DNA of 64,000 bases. Origin: Thioclava indica (GTDB lineage: Bacteria > Pseudomonadota > Alphaproteobacteria > Rhodobacterales > Rhodobacteraceae). Where the stretch lies: NCBI RefSeq assembly GCF_000714545.1, contig NZ_AUNB01000018.1:211333-275332 (forward strand), written 5' to 3'. Below are positions 43,965 to 52,079 of the stretch, in pieces. The notes under the pieces were generated by a model. It ran no database searches. It was not told where the DNA came from and saw only the letters and a program-made list of their open reading frames with translations. The position numbers and the translations under genes were made by a program. Positions within the stretch are counted from its first letter, which is position 1; every line of letters starts with the position of its first letter.

Positions 43965-43993
43965 AAAATTGGTAACTAAAAATAACCAATTTT
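43965..43993. promoter_or_regulatory. perfect 9-bp inverted repeat in the glcB-pepN control region
   Basis: AAAATTGGT (43965-43973), 11-base spacer, ACCAATTTT (43985-43993). Half sites equal the core of GntR/FadR-family operators (ATTGGT/ACCAAT in PdhR, LldR, GlcC), but those usually have a 2-3 base spacer. It lies 78-106 bases before glcB and about 190 before pepN. Candidate operator of a GlcC-like regulator not encoded here. Confidence 0.6.
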
Positions 43994-44182
43994 GCGTGAT
44001 CGGTGGCGTAGAGGCGGTCTGCCCGCGAGATTTCGCCCTACTTTGCGGGCTGGATGGCGATTGCATGCCAGCGCGCGAGGGCTATAACCTTTTCTTGTTC
44101 TAAGCACTGGTTGCGTAACTTAAAATGGCCTTCTACCTGAGGCTCTATGCTGACGAATATCGGTTTCAATCCAGAGGAAATC

Positions 44183-46741
44183 ATGACCCAGAACACCCTC
44201 ACAAAGCGGCTGTCGGATTATCAACCCTATCCGTTCGAACTCGAGATGGTGCGGCTTGATTTCCGCCTTGATCCTGATGCGACGCAGGTGCGCGCGCGCA
44301 TGGCGATGCGCCCGCTGCGTGCGGCTTCGGCACTGGAACTGGATGGCGAGGGGCTGGTGCTGCGCAAGATCGCGGTGGATGGCCGAGTGCTGGCGGCCAG
44401 TGAGTATACCCAAAGCGATACGGGGCTTGTGATCCACGCTGCGGCCTTGCCTGCGCAGACCTTTACGCTGGAAACCGAGGTCGAGATTGCGCCTGCCGCC
44501 AATACCGCGCTTGAGGGGCTGTATATGTCAAACGGCATGTATTGCACGCAATGCGAGGCGGAGGGCTTTCGCAAGATCACTTATTATCCCGACCGCCCCG
44601 ATGTGATGGCGCGCTTTCATGTGACGGTTGCGGGAGATGCGCCGGTATTGTTGTCCAACGGCAATCCGGTCGCGCAGGAAACCGGCCGCGCCGAATGGGT
44701 CGATCCCTGGCCCAAGCCCGCCTATCTGTTCGCGTTGGTGGCGGGCGATCTGGTGGCCCATTCGGGATCGTTCACCACGATGTCGGGGCGCGAGGTTGCG
44801 CTCAATATCTGGGTGCGCAAGGGCGATGAGACCCGCTGCGCCTTTGCGCTAGAGGCGTTGAAACGCTCGATGACATGGGACGAGCAGGTTTACGGTCGCG
44901 AATACGACTTGGACATTTTCAACATTGTGGCCGTCGATGACTTCAATATGGGCGCGATGGAGAACAAAGGGTTGAACATTTTCAACTCTAAATGGGTTCT
45001 GGCCTCGCCCGAGACGGCGACCGATAGCGATTACGAGCGTATTGAGGGCATCATCGCGCATGAGTATTTTCACAACTGGACGGGCAACCGCATTACCTGT
45101 CGCGACTGGTTCCAGCTTTGCCTGAAAGAGGGGCTTACGGTTTATCGCGACCAAAGCTTTACCGCCGATATGCGGCTGGGACCGGTCAAGCGGATCGAGG
45201 ATGTGAGCGCCCTGCGCGCGCGCCAGTTCCGTGAGGATCGTGGCCCGCTGTCGCATCCGCCGCGCCCCGATCACTATAAGGAAATCAACAACTTCTACAC
45301 CGCGACCGTCTACGAAAAAGGTGCCGAGATCGTGGGCATGTTGCGCCAGCTTGTCGGGCCGCAGGGCTATCGCGATGCGCTGGATCTGTATTTTGAACGC
45401 CATGACGGGCAGGCTTGCACAATCGAGGATTGGCTGAAGGTGTTCGAGGACAGTTCCGGGCGTGACTTGCGCCAGTTCAAGCATTGGTACACGGATGCCG
45501 GAACGCCACGCCTGCAGGTGTCGGACGACTTTAAGGACGGCACATACACGCTTGAATTCACGCAAAAGACTGACCAAACGCCGGGGCAGGGCGACAAACC
45601 CGCACGCCATATCCCGATTGCGGTGGGGCTGTTGTCAGATACGGGCGCGGACCTGATCGAAACCAAGATCTTGGAGATGACCGAGCCGCGCCAAAGCTTT
45701 GTCTTTGAAGGGCTATCCCAGCGCCCCGTGCCCTCGATCCTGCGCGGGTTTTCCGCACCTGTCGTACTGGAGTTTGACACAGGCCATCCGCCCGATTCCG
45801 CGTTTTTGCTGGCCCATGACAGCGACCCGTTCAACCGCTGGGAAGCAGGGCGGCGTTTGGCGCTGCAAACCGTGGTGGCAATGGCGCAGGGCGGCGCGGC
45901 TGATCCGTCCTATGTTGCAGCGATTGGCGCGCTGATAAAGGATGGCGCGGCTGATCCGGCGTTTTGCGCGCTGTGTCTGGCTTTGCCCTCCGAAGATCAG
46001 ATCGCGCAGGCGCTGCATGAGGCGGGAAAATCGCCCGATCCGGTCGCGATTCATCGTGCGCGTGAGGCGCTCGCGACGGCTTTGGCAAATGCACATGAAG
46101 ACGCGTTGAGCGCGCTGTATGACGCGATGGCCGTATCTGGCCCTTATCGCCCTGATCCCGAACCGGCGGGGCAGCGCAGTTTGCGTCTGGCGGCGCTGGC
46201 GCTGCTGCGTCGCATTGATGGCGGTGCACGCGCGCAGGCGCTGTTTGATGCGGCCGACAATATGACAGAAAGCCTTGCAGCTTTGGGGCAGGTCGTGGCC
46301 GCGGGCGTGGGCGAGGCGGCCTTGGCGACGTTCCGGGATCGCTGGCAAGGCGACCGCTTGGTGATGGACAAATGGTTCGCGATCCAGTTGACCGCCAGCG
46401 CGCCCGATCAGGCGCTGTCACGCGCTGAAAAGCTTGTGCAAGATCCGCTGTTTGATTGGAAAAATCCCAACCGGTTCCGCTCTTTGATGTCAGGCTTTGC
46501 GGCCAATCATGCGGGTTTCCATCGCGTTGACGGGGCGGGCTATCGGTTTTACGCTGACTGGCTGCTGCGCCTTGATCCGCTGAACCCGCAGGTGGCGGCA
46601 CGGATGTCGACCGCGTTTGAAACCTGGGCGCGCTATGATCTGACGCGGCAATCGCTGATGCGCGCCGAGTTGGCCCGGATCGCGCAGACCGAAGGGCTGA
46701 GCCGCGATCTTTCGGAAATGAGTGCGCGAATGCTGGGCTAG
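44183..46741 (+). CDS. pepN: aminopeptidase N
   Basis: 852-aa M1-family zinc metallopeptidase removing N-terminal amino acids in the cytoplasm. GAMEN motif at 257-261, zinc site H293-E-Y-F-H297 with E316 as third ligand, and catalytic Tyr region NNFYTATVYEKG. The start at 44183 has GAGGAAATC directly upstream; an in-frame ATG at 44147 has no SD. C-terminal helical domain complete. Monocistronic. Confidence 0.97.
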   Translation: MTQNTLTKRLSDYQPYPFELEMVRLDFRLDPDATQVRARMAMRPLRAASALELDGEGLVLRKIAVDGRVLAASEYTQSDTGLVIHAAALPAQTFTLETEVEIAPAANTALEGLYMSNGMYCTQCEAEGFRKITYYPDRPDVMARFHVTVAGDAPVLLSNGNPVAQETGRAEWVDPWPKPAYLFALVAGDLVAHSGSFTTMSGREVALNIWVRKGDETRCAFALEALKRSMTWDEQVYGREYDLDIFNIVAVDDFNMGAMENKGLNIFNSKWVLASPETATDSDYERIEGIIAHEYFHNWTGNRITCRDWFQLCLKEGLTVYRDQSFTADMRLGPVKRIEDVSALRARQFREDRGPLSHPPRPDHYKEINNFYTATVYEKGAEIVGMLRQLVGPQGYRDALDLYFERHDGQACTIEDWLKVFEDSSGRDLRQFKHWYTDAGTPRLQVSDDFKDGTYTLEFTQKTDQTPGQGDKPARHIPIAVGLLSDTGADLIETKILEMTEPRQSFVFEGLSQRPVPSILRGFSAPVVLEFDTGHPPDSAFLLAHDSDPFNRWEAGRRLALQTVVAMAQGGAADPSYVAAIGALIKDGAADPAFCALCLALPSEDQIAQALHEAGKSPDPVAIHRAREALATALANAHEDALSALYDAMAVSGPYRPDPEPAGQRSLRLAALALLRRIDGGARAQALFDAADNMTESLAALGQVVAAGVGEAALATFRDRWQGDRLVMDKWFAIQLTASAPDQALSRAEKLVQDPLFDWKNPNRFRSLMSGFAANHAGFHRVDGAGYRFYADWLLRLDPLNPQVAARMSTAFETWARYDLTRQSLMRAELARIAQTEGLSRDLSEMSARMLG

Positions 46742-46762
46742 GCCTGCGACCTCCGAGACATT

Positions 46763-46800
46763 AAAAAACGCGCCCGAGGGATTCCACGGGCGCGTTTTTT
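46763..46800. terminator. bidirectional terminator between pepN and the tsdA-like gene
   Basis: Perfect 14-bp stem, A6 plus CGCGCCCG (46763-46776) against CGGGCGCG plus T6 (46787-46800), 10-base loop. It serves pepN on the plus strand and the oxidase operon on the minus strand. Confidence 0.9.
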
Positions 46801-46817
46801 ATATCTTTCGCAATGCG

Positions 46818-47873
46818 TTAGTTGCTTTGCGAGGCCCCGGCATCTTTCGGGTAGCCGGTGCCCAGAACCACGCCGTCCACCGTCTCTCCGTAGAAATCTG
46901 CACTGCTTTTGTGCCATTTCTTATCGGCCTCTTGCAGCGAGATCCCGTCGGTCTGACGCGGGTCTTTCGGGCGGGGTTTGCTGTCGATAAAGGCGGCCAC
47001 ATCCCATGCGTCCTGCACGCTCAGCTTGCCGGGTTGCGAGAGCGGCATGTTGTGCTGAATAAACGCGGCGGCAGAGCTGACCTTGTGCATCCCGGCCCCC
47101 CAGTTGAAGCTGTGCGGCCCCCAAAGCGGCGGGAAGATCTGCTTGCCGTTCGCATCGGTCTGCCCCATGCCGTCATCGCCATGACAGACCGCGCAATTGG
47201 CGGCAAAGACCTCTGCGCCCCGCTCGCGCGAGGGGTCTTTGGCGGGCTTGTCGATCTTGCCAAAGCCTGCGCCTTCGGGTTGAACTCCGATTGGCAAGCC
47301 TTTGGACATCCAGAAGAAATACGCTTGCAAATCGCGATACACGTCCGAGCCATAGGGCGGCGGACCACCCGAGGGCGAGCCTTGCGCGTTCATCGAATAG
47401 GTGAAGCAGCCGTGGATGCGATCCTCCATGGTGTTCACCATTTTATTCTTGCCGCGATACTTCGGATAGACCGGATAGGCCGCCCACATCGGCGCGGAAT
47501 AGGCCTGCCGCCCGGCATCAAGGTGGCAGTTCGAGCAGCTCAGATCATTGCCGACAAACTCATGCGCATTGGTGCCGGTTTGATTGAAAATCGCCATGCC
47601 GCGCCGCACCGAGGCACCGAAGTCATCATTGGGAATGGTGCGTTCATCGGGCGGGGTGAACAGGTCGGTTTTCTCGCCTTTCACCTGCGCCACGGGGGCG
47701 GATTTTTGCCCCGTTAACCAGCTTGGGGCCCAGCCGAAATCTACCACGAGCGAGCCCAGAACCACCAGCGCCAGCCCGCCGCTGATCGCATAGATGGCGC
47801 GCAGCGCGGTTTGGCCGCGCTCGGCATTATCGGGGCCGGGGGGCGGAATGTCAGAGGGGTGCTTATTGGCCAT
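46818..47873 (-). CDS. tsdA: membrane-anchored TsdA-like diheme cytochrome c
   Basis: 351 aa. One N-terminal membrane helix (AIYAISGGLALVVLGSLVV, about 26-44) anchors two periplasmic haem domains: C113-S-N-C116-H117 and C227-A-V-C230-H231. The first domain has the TsdA pattern HLDAGRQAYSAPMWAAYP and DRIHGCFTYSMN, where C156 corresponds to the Cys that is the second axial ligand of TsdA haem 1. TsdA oxidises two thiosulfate to tetrathionate (or the reverse). Classical TsdA is soluble; here it is anchored. Last gene of a minus-strand operon with a cbb3-type oxidase, overlapping the triheme gene by 11 bases. Confidence 0.82.
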   Translation of the reverse strand: MANKHPSDIPPPGPDNAERGQTALRAIYAISGGLALVVLGSLVVDFGWAPSWLTGQKSAPVAQVKGEKTDLFTPPDERTIPNDDFGASVRRGMAIFNQTGTNAHEFVGNDLSCSNCHLDAGRQAYSAPMWAAYPVYPKYRGKNKMVNTMEDRIHGCFTYSMNAQGSPSGGPPPYGSDVYRDLQAYFFWMSKGLPIGVQPEGAGFGKIDKPAKDPSRERGAEVFAANCAVCHGDDGMGQTDANGKQIFPPLWGPHSFNWGAGMHKVSSAAAFIQHNMPLSQPGKLSVQDAWDVAAFIDSKPRPKDPRQTDGISLQEADKKWHKSSADFYGETVDGVVLGTGYPKDAGASQSN

Positions 47874-49146
47874 TCGAGGTCTCCTTGGTGGTGGCGCTCA
47901 CGGCCAGCGCGAGTTTGGCATTTGCCGCCGCCGGGGGCAGCGAGGCGAGGTAGTCTGCGACCGCGCGCCGGTCGGCATCGCTTAGTGATTTGCCGATCCC
48001 CGCCATCAGGCCAAGCGGCGAGTTGTGGCGCGAGCCGCCCTGCCACATCGCCAGTTGATGCGCGATATAGGCGGGTTGCTGGGCGGCCAGACCGGGGAAC
48101 TTGTCGCCCACGCCAATGCCCGAGGGGCCGTGGCAGGTAAAGCAGGCGGGGACATTTTTGGTCCAGTCTCCTTCAAGCGCGATTTTCTCGCCGCGCGCCA
48201 GATCGCCTTCCAGGGAGGGGCGGGCGCCTGAAGGGCTGCTCATTGCGCCGTAGTAGTTCGCCAACTCGATGATTTGTTTGTCGCTCAGGGATTTGACGAC
48301 GTAATCCATCGAGTCGTTGATGCGCGTGCCTTCTTTGAAGTCATGCAACTGCTTGGCAAGATAGGCGGGGGCCAGCCCGGCCAGACGCGGAATGGTTTGC
48401 GTGCCTTCGCCCTTGTCGCCGTGACAGCTTGCGCAGGACCAGATTTCGTTCGTGCCGTGCATTGCCAGCGCGGCTGTCGCAGCGGCATCGGGGCTTGGTG
48501 CGGGGGCGGTTTCGCTAGCGGGTTGCGCGGGCAGGCCATTGATCAGACCCGCCAGACCCGAGCCGCCATCCCACGGGTTTAGATCCGCGCTGGCGGTGCG
48601 AATTTCAGCCACCTGAGCGGGGGTAACCGTGCTTTTGAGACCGTTCAGATCGCTTGCGACGAAATTGGCAATCGAGGCGATATCCTTGTCATCAAGCACC
48701 GAAGCGAAGCTGGGCATCTCGCCGTCGTAATTCGCCTTGTCCACGATCAGCGGCCCGCCAATGCCGCGCATCACGATATGGGTGATGGCACTGGCTCCGC
48801 CTGCTTTGACCACGTCCGAGGCATGCAGCGGCGGGATCGCATCGGCCACCCCTTCGCCCGCATCGCCATGACAGCTTGCGCAATTATCGGCAAACAGCGC
48901 CTTGCCGGCATCGGGTTTCGGCTCGGCTTTAACCGGAGTGGTGGCGGCGACCTCTTGATCGCTCATCGACGCGCGTTCCTTGTCGCCGATCTTGGTGGAA
49001 TAGCTCATTTGCACCAGCATCACGACGCCCCAGATCGCCAGAGCAATCGCGATCCAGTAGACCGGCATCGGAATGCGGCGGGGTTCTTCGTAAGGCTCGA
49101 ATGTTTCATCCGGGAGCCTTGGGTCTTGCTTGTTTTTATCGGTCAT
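47863..49146 (-). CDS. membrane-anchored triheme cytochrome c (CcoP-like plus c4-like)
   Basis: 427 aa from the ATG at 49146 (SD AAGGGAG). N-terminal membrane helix in PMPVYWIAIALAIWGVVMLV, then three CxxCH sites: C89/C92/H93, C238/C241/H242, C335/C338/H339. The first domain is a CcoP-like cytochrome c with the Met region GEMPSFASVLDD; the last two together look like diheme cytochrome c4 (IPRLAGLAPAYLAKQLHDFK and FPGLAAQQPAYIAHQLAMWQ). Canonical CcoP has two haems, so this is an enlarged form. It likely carries electrons from the TsdA-like protein to the oxidase. Confidence 0.85.
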   Translation of the reverse strand: MTDKNKQDPRLPDETFEPYEEPRRIPMPVYWIAIALAIWGVVMLVQMSYSTKIGDKERASMSDQEVAATTPVKAEPKPDAGKALFADNCASCHGDAGEGVADAIPPLHASDVVKAGGASAITHIVMRGIGGPLIVDKANYDGEMPSFASVLDDKDIASIANFVASDLNGLKSTVTPAQVAEIRTASADLNPWDGGSGLAGLINGLPAQPASETAPAPSPDAAATAALAMHGTNEIWSCASCHGDKGEGTQTIPRLAGLAPAYLAKQLHDFKEGTRINDSMDYVVKSLSDKQIIELANYYGAMSSPSGARPSLEGDLARGEKIALEGDWTKNVPACFTCHGPSGIGVGDKFPGLAAQQPAYIAHQLAMWQGGSRHNSPLGLMAGIGKSLSDADRRAVADYLASLPPAAANAKLALAVSATTKETSNGQ

Positions 49147-49163
49147 CACTCGTCTCCCTTGGC

Positions 49164-49814
49164 TCACTTACTGGCCTTGGCGGCGTCGTTATTGTGCTGC
49201 TGCGCGGCCATCAGCTCATAGCCGTCATCGCGCAAACCATCTGTTGGCGGGGCGTAGTCATGCTTCATGCCTTGCAGATAGCTCACCAGATCCAGCGCAT
49301 CCTGCTTGGCCACGATCACACCCGTTTTCGGGGCATAAGCCGGGGGCAGTTTGACCACGACATCGCCGGGATCGGCCTTGGCTTTATGGGCGAACAGGTA
49401 GGGGTAGGCGGGCATGATCGACCAGCTTGCGATGGCGCGCGGCTGATAGAGATGGGTCAACTGCCAGCCCTGCGAGGGCAGGCGGTCGCCGATATTCATC
49501 AGGTCCGGCCCGGTGCGCATCGTGCCCAGTTGGTGGGGCGTGTCATAGGCGTAATCGCCCGAAACCGAGGCCCGACCCCAGCCGCGTTCGCCGTCCGGTG
49601 CTTGCGCCTCGTCACGAGGTTGCTGGCTGTGGCAGTAAAGACAGCCCATCGACACATAAACCGCCCGCCCGCGCGCCTCGGCTACGGTGTAGGGTTTGAG
49701 GCCGGGAGATGCCCCGCTCTTGGCAATCTGCATACCCGGGATGATCACCAGCAACAGCGTGGCGAAAGACAGGATGGCCAGCGATACGATGACTAATGGA
49801 AGATAGCGGTTCAT
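49164..49814 (-). CDS. ccoO: cbb3-type oxidase monoheme subunit CcoO
   Basis: 216 aa. One N-terminal helix (LPLVIVSLAILSFATLLLVI), then a single haem motif C58-L-Y-C61-H62 in the CcoO-specific context YVSMGCLYCHSQQPRD; GTMRTGPDLMNIG and Met axial-ligand region SWSIMPAYPYLF follow. Shares 4 bases with ccoN, and 17 bases separate it from the triheme gene. Confidence 0.9.
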   Translation of the reverse strand: MNRYLPLVIVSLAILSFATLLLVIIPGMQIAKSGASPGLKPYTVAEARGRAVYVSMGCLYCHSQQPRDEAQAPDGERGWGRASVSGDYAYDTPHQLGTMRTGPDLMNIGDRLPSQGWQLTHLYQPRAIASWSIMPAYPYLFAHKAKADPGDVVVKLPPAYAPKTGVIVAKQDALDLVSYLQGMKHDYAPPTDGLRDDGYELMAAQQHNNDAAKASK

Positions 49815-51385
49815 TGGGCAGCCACCATTTTTTCGGTTTCAAGGTCACGCGTGCGCTTGGAGAAAGCGAGCGCGATCAGGTTCACAGCCAGCAGGATATG
49901 GCCCAGCGTCATCAACCCGCCGCCCAGCGAGCGCCCCTCAAGATAGGGTTTCAAAAGCGTCACGCTATCGGCAAAGGGTTTGGACGCATCCAGCATCGCC
50001 AGCCCTTGCAGCACGCCGCCAATGGTGAGCGAGAAGAAGTAGACCGCAAAGCCCACCACCACGAGCCAGAAATGCCACGCAATCAAACGCGGGAAGGGGA
50101 AATACTTGCCCGTCGCGCGCGGCACGATCTGATAGATTGCGCCAAACAGCACGAGGCTGACAAAGGCGTAGGCCCCCAGATGCGCGTGCCCGATCGTGTA
50201 TTGCGTGAAGTGGGTGATCGTGTTGACCGAGCGCAGCGCCTCGATCGAACCTTGGAACGAGGCCAGCGTATACATCACCGCGCCAAAGCTGATGAAGCGC
50301 AGCGGCATCGACGCCTTGAGCGCCCACAGGTTGCGCGCCACCGTGACGTGCTGGTTGATCGCCACCGCGATCACGGGCACGAACATCATGATCGAATGCA
50401 CCACCGACAGCGTCACCAACCATGTCGGGATCGGCCCGCCGATCAGGTGGTGGATGCCGACTTGGGAATAAAACAGCGCCAGGGCCCAGAACCCCACCAG
50501 CGAAACCGCGTAGGAATAGATCGGTTTGCCGATAATCTTCGGGATGAAGTAGTAAGCCGTGCCCACGCCCAGCGGCGTCAGCCACAGGCCCAGCACGTTA
50601 TGGGCAAACCACCAGTTCATCGTGGCTTGCTCGACGCCCCAGTGCAGGCCGGGGATATTGGCGATGATGAACAGCATCGGGAACCACAGCACGGCGGCGA
50701 GGAAATACCAGCCCGAGACGTAGATGTGATGCACTTCGCGCGCGCGTGTCGTCGCGATGAGCGGGGCGACGAAACAGGCGGCCCCAATGGCCAGCGCAAT
50801 GTCGATCTGCCACGGGATTTCCAGCCATTCCAGCCCGTCCGTCCAGCCATTTGCGATCGCCAGCACACCGGCAGCTACGCCGATATTCCAGATCAGCGTT
50901 CCTAGATTGACCAGCCAGCCCAGCCGCAGCGGCGTGTGAAAGATGCGCGGAATGATCCAGAAGATCGCCGCCAGCCCCGCTTGGCTTGACCAGCCATAGA
51001 TGACCGAGTTCAGGTGCACCGTGCGCATCCGCCCAAAGGTCATATGCGCCGAGCCGCTCATCAGGTCGGGCAGGTGCAGTTCCAGCGAGGCCGCAAGCCC
51101 GTGAATCGAGCCATAGATCAGCCAGAACACCCCCATCCCGATCAGCCACATGACCGGACCCGAGGACGATTTGTCGATACCGCTGCGCGCCGTGTCGAAA
51201 TGGTGCGGGCGCGCGGGACTGTCGATCTCGGCACCCTCACCGGGTTCAAAAATCGAACGGGCGTCGTCCTGATCGGGGGTGTGGACCTGCTTGTTGGCGA
51301 TGGCCCAGATCAATGCCGTCAGCGCCAGAAGCGAGACGATAAAGCTGAGCGCAAGCAACAGGCCGAGCGTGGGGGTTATTTGCAT
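49811..51385 (-). CDS. ccoN: cbb3-type cytochrome oxidase catalytic subunit CcoN with CcoS-like extension
   Basis: 524 aa. Core residues of the C-family haem-copper oxidase are present: low-spin haem His in VHLNSVIYGW, CuB site WWFAHNVLGLWL with the Tyr-containing TAYYFIPK, CuB pair H312-H313 in IHHLIGG, and haem ligands in IGHAHLG (H400, H402). The first 75 residues form an additional helix and an acidic segment (LIWAIANKQVHTP, then DDARSIFEP) that looks like the small maturation protein CcoS. No ccoQ, ccoG, ccoH or ccoI is nearby. First gene of the operon ccoN-ccoO-triheme-tsdA. Confidence 0.9.
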   Translation of the reverse strand: MQITPTLGLLLALSFIVSLLALTALIWAIANKQVHTPDQDDARSIFEPGEGAEIDSPARPHHFDTARSGIDKSSSGPVMWLIGMGVFWLIYGSIHGLAASLELHLPDLMSGSAHMTFGRMRTVHLNSVIYGWSSQAGLAAIFWIIPRIFHTPLRLGWLVNLGTLIWNIGVAAGVLAIANGWTDGLEWLEIPWQIDIALAIGAACFVAPLIATTRAREVHHIYVSGWYFLAAVLWFPMLFIIANIPGLHWGVEQATMNWWFAHNVLGLWLTPLGVGTAYYFIPKIIGKPIYSYAVSLVGFWALALFYSQVGIHHLIGGPIPTWLVTLSVVHSIMMFVPVIAVAINQHVTVARNLWALKASMPLRFISFGAVMYTLASFQGSIEALRSVNTITHFTQYTIGHAHLGAYAFVSLVLFGAIYQIVPRATGKYFPFPRLIAWHFWLVVVGFAVYFFSLTIGGVLQGLAMLDASKPFADSVTLLKPYLEGRSLGGGLMTLGHILLAVNLIALAFSKRTRDLETEKMVAAQ

Positions 51386-52079
51386 GGGCTGGCTCCGGTG
51401 TCAGACGTGGCTCGGGCGCGGTCGGCTGGAAAATATTTTCGCGTCATTGTCCTGCTCTCCTTGGCCCGGTTGGCGGTTCAAATTTTTCCGAGCTGCACAA
51501 GCAATCATGATCCTCGTCCCTATGGTAACATTCAGATATTTGCAGATGTCGGGGAGTTTCCCACCCTGCGATGGGCTTGGATCAAGATATTGCGGCGGCT
51601 GAGCGCAACTCAATAACAGGTATTGTGACGCGTTCACGGTGATGCGACTACTCCCCCTCACGCATTGATGATCGTTGTTGATCGGCGCCTTTGTTGAAAT
51701 TGACTGTGCGAATATGAACGGCGAGCGCAGCGCGTTGTTTTACGAACTGAAACCATGGCTTGGCGGCTTGGCGCAGGCATGCCACTTCTAACGAAAACGC
51801 AACATTCACGTGAGAATGCGCTCACTTTACGCGTGAGGAAACTTGATGCCATGTCATATGACATGCGCCGAAGCGGCGTTTGTTGTGTAGGCGCGCCTTG
51901 GCATTGCGAACGCCGCGCAGTGAACGCCCCGATTTCGGAAATGATTCGGCGATTTCACCAATAGCGGAGCTTGCACCTTGGCCCTTGCCAAGCGGAACGC
52001 AAAGCGCCATCGCAATGCCGCGACCCCTGCGAAAAAATGCGGTTATATTATAGATACGCGATGTGCGAGTGAGGATTTT
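51386..52079. other. 694-bp divergent control region between ccoN and mprF
   Basis: No credible gene; short reading frames here lack SD and family sense. Contains the perfect palindrome GAAAATATTTTC (51429-51440) 44 bases before ccoN, the 16-bp palindrome at 51850-51865, and TCACGTGA at 51808-51815. TATATTATAG at 52044-52053 looks like a -10 element for mprF. No TTGAT-N4-ATCAA FNR box found, though a cbb3-type operon would be expected to have one. Confidence 0.5.
51850..51865. promoter_or_regulatory. 16-bp perfect palindrome upstream of mprF
   Basis: CATGTCATATGACATG, 215 bases before the mprF start. Perfect two-fold symmetry of this length suggests an operator of a TetR-, MarR- or GntR-type dimer; regulator unknown. 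Confidence 0.45.

Noticed and set aside
51480..51530. tRNA-like GGTTCAAAT element
   Set aside because: Neighbouring bases cannot form acceptor, D and anticodon arms; no tRNA seen anywhere in the window.
51658..51964. Short open frames in the ccoN-mprF intergenic region (51658-51864 minus, 51755-51964 plus)
   Set aside because: No SD, Arg/Ser/Cys-rich random composition, and they overlap each other and the palindrome.
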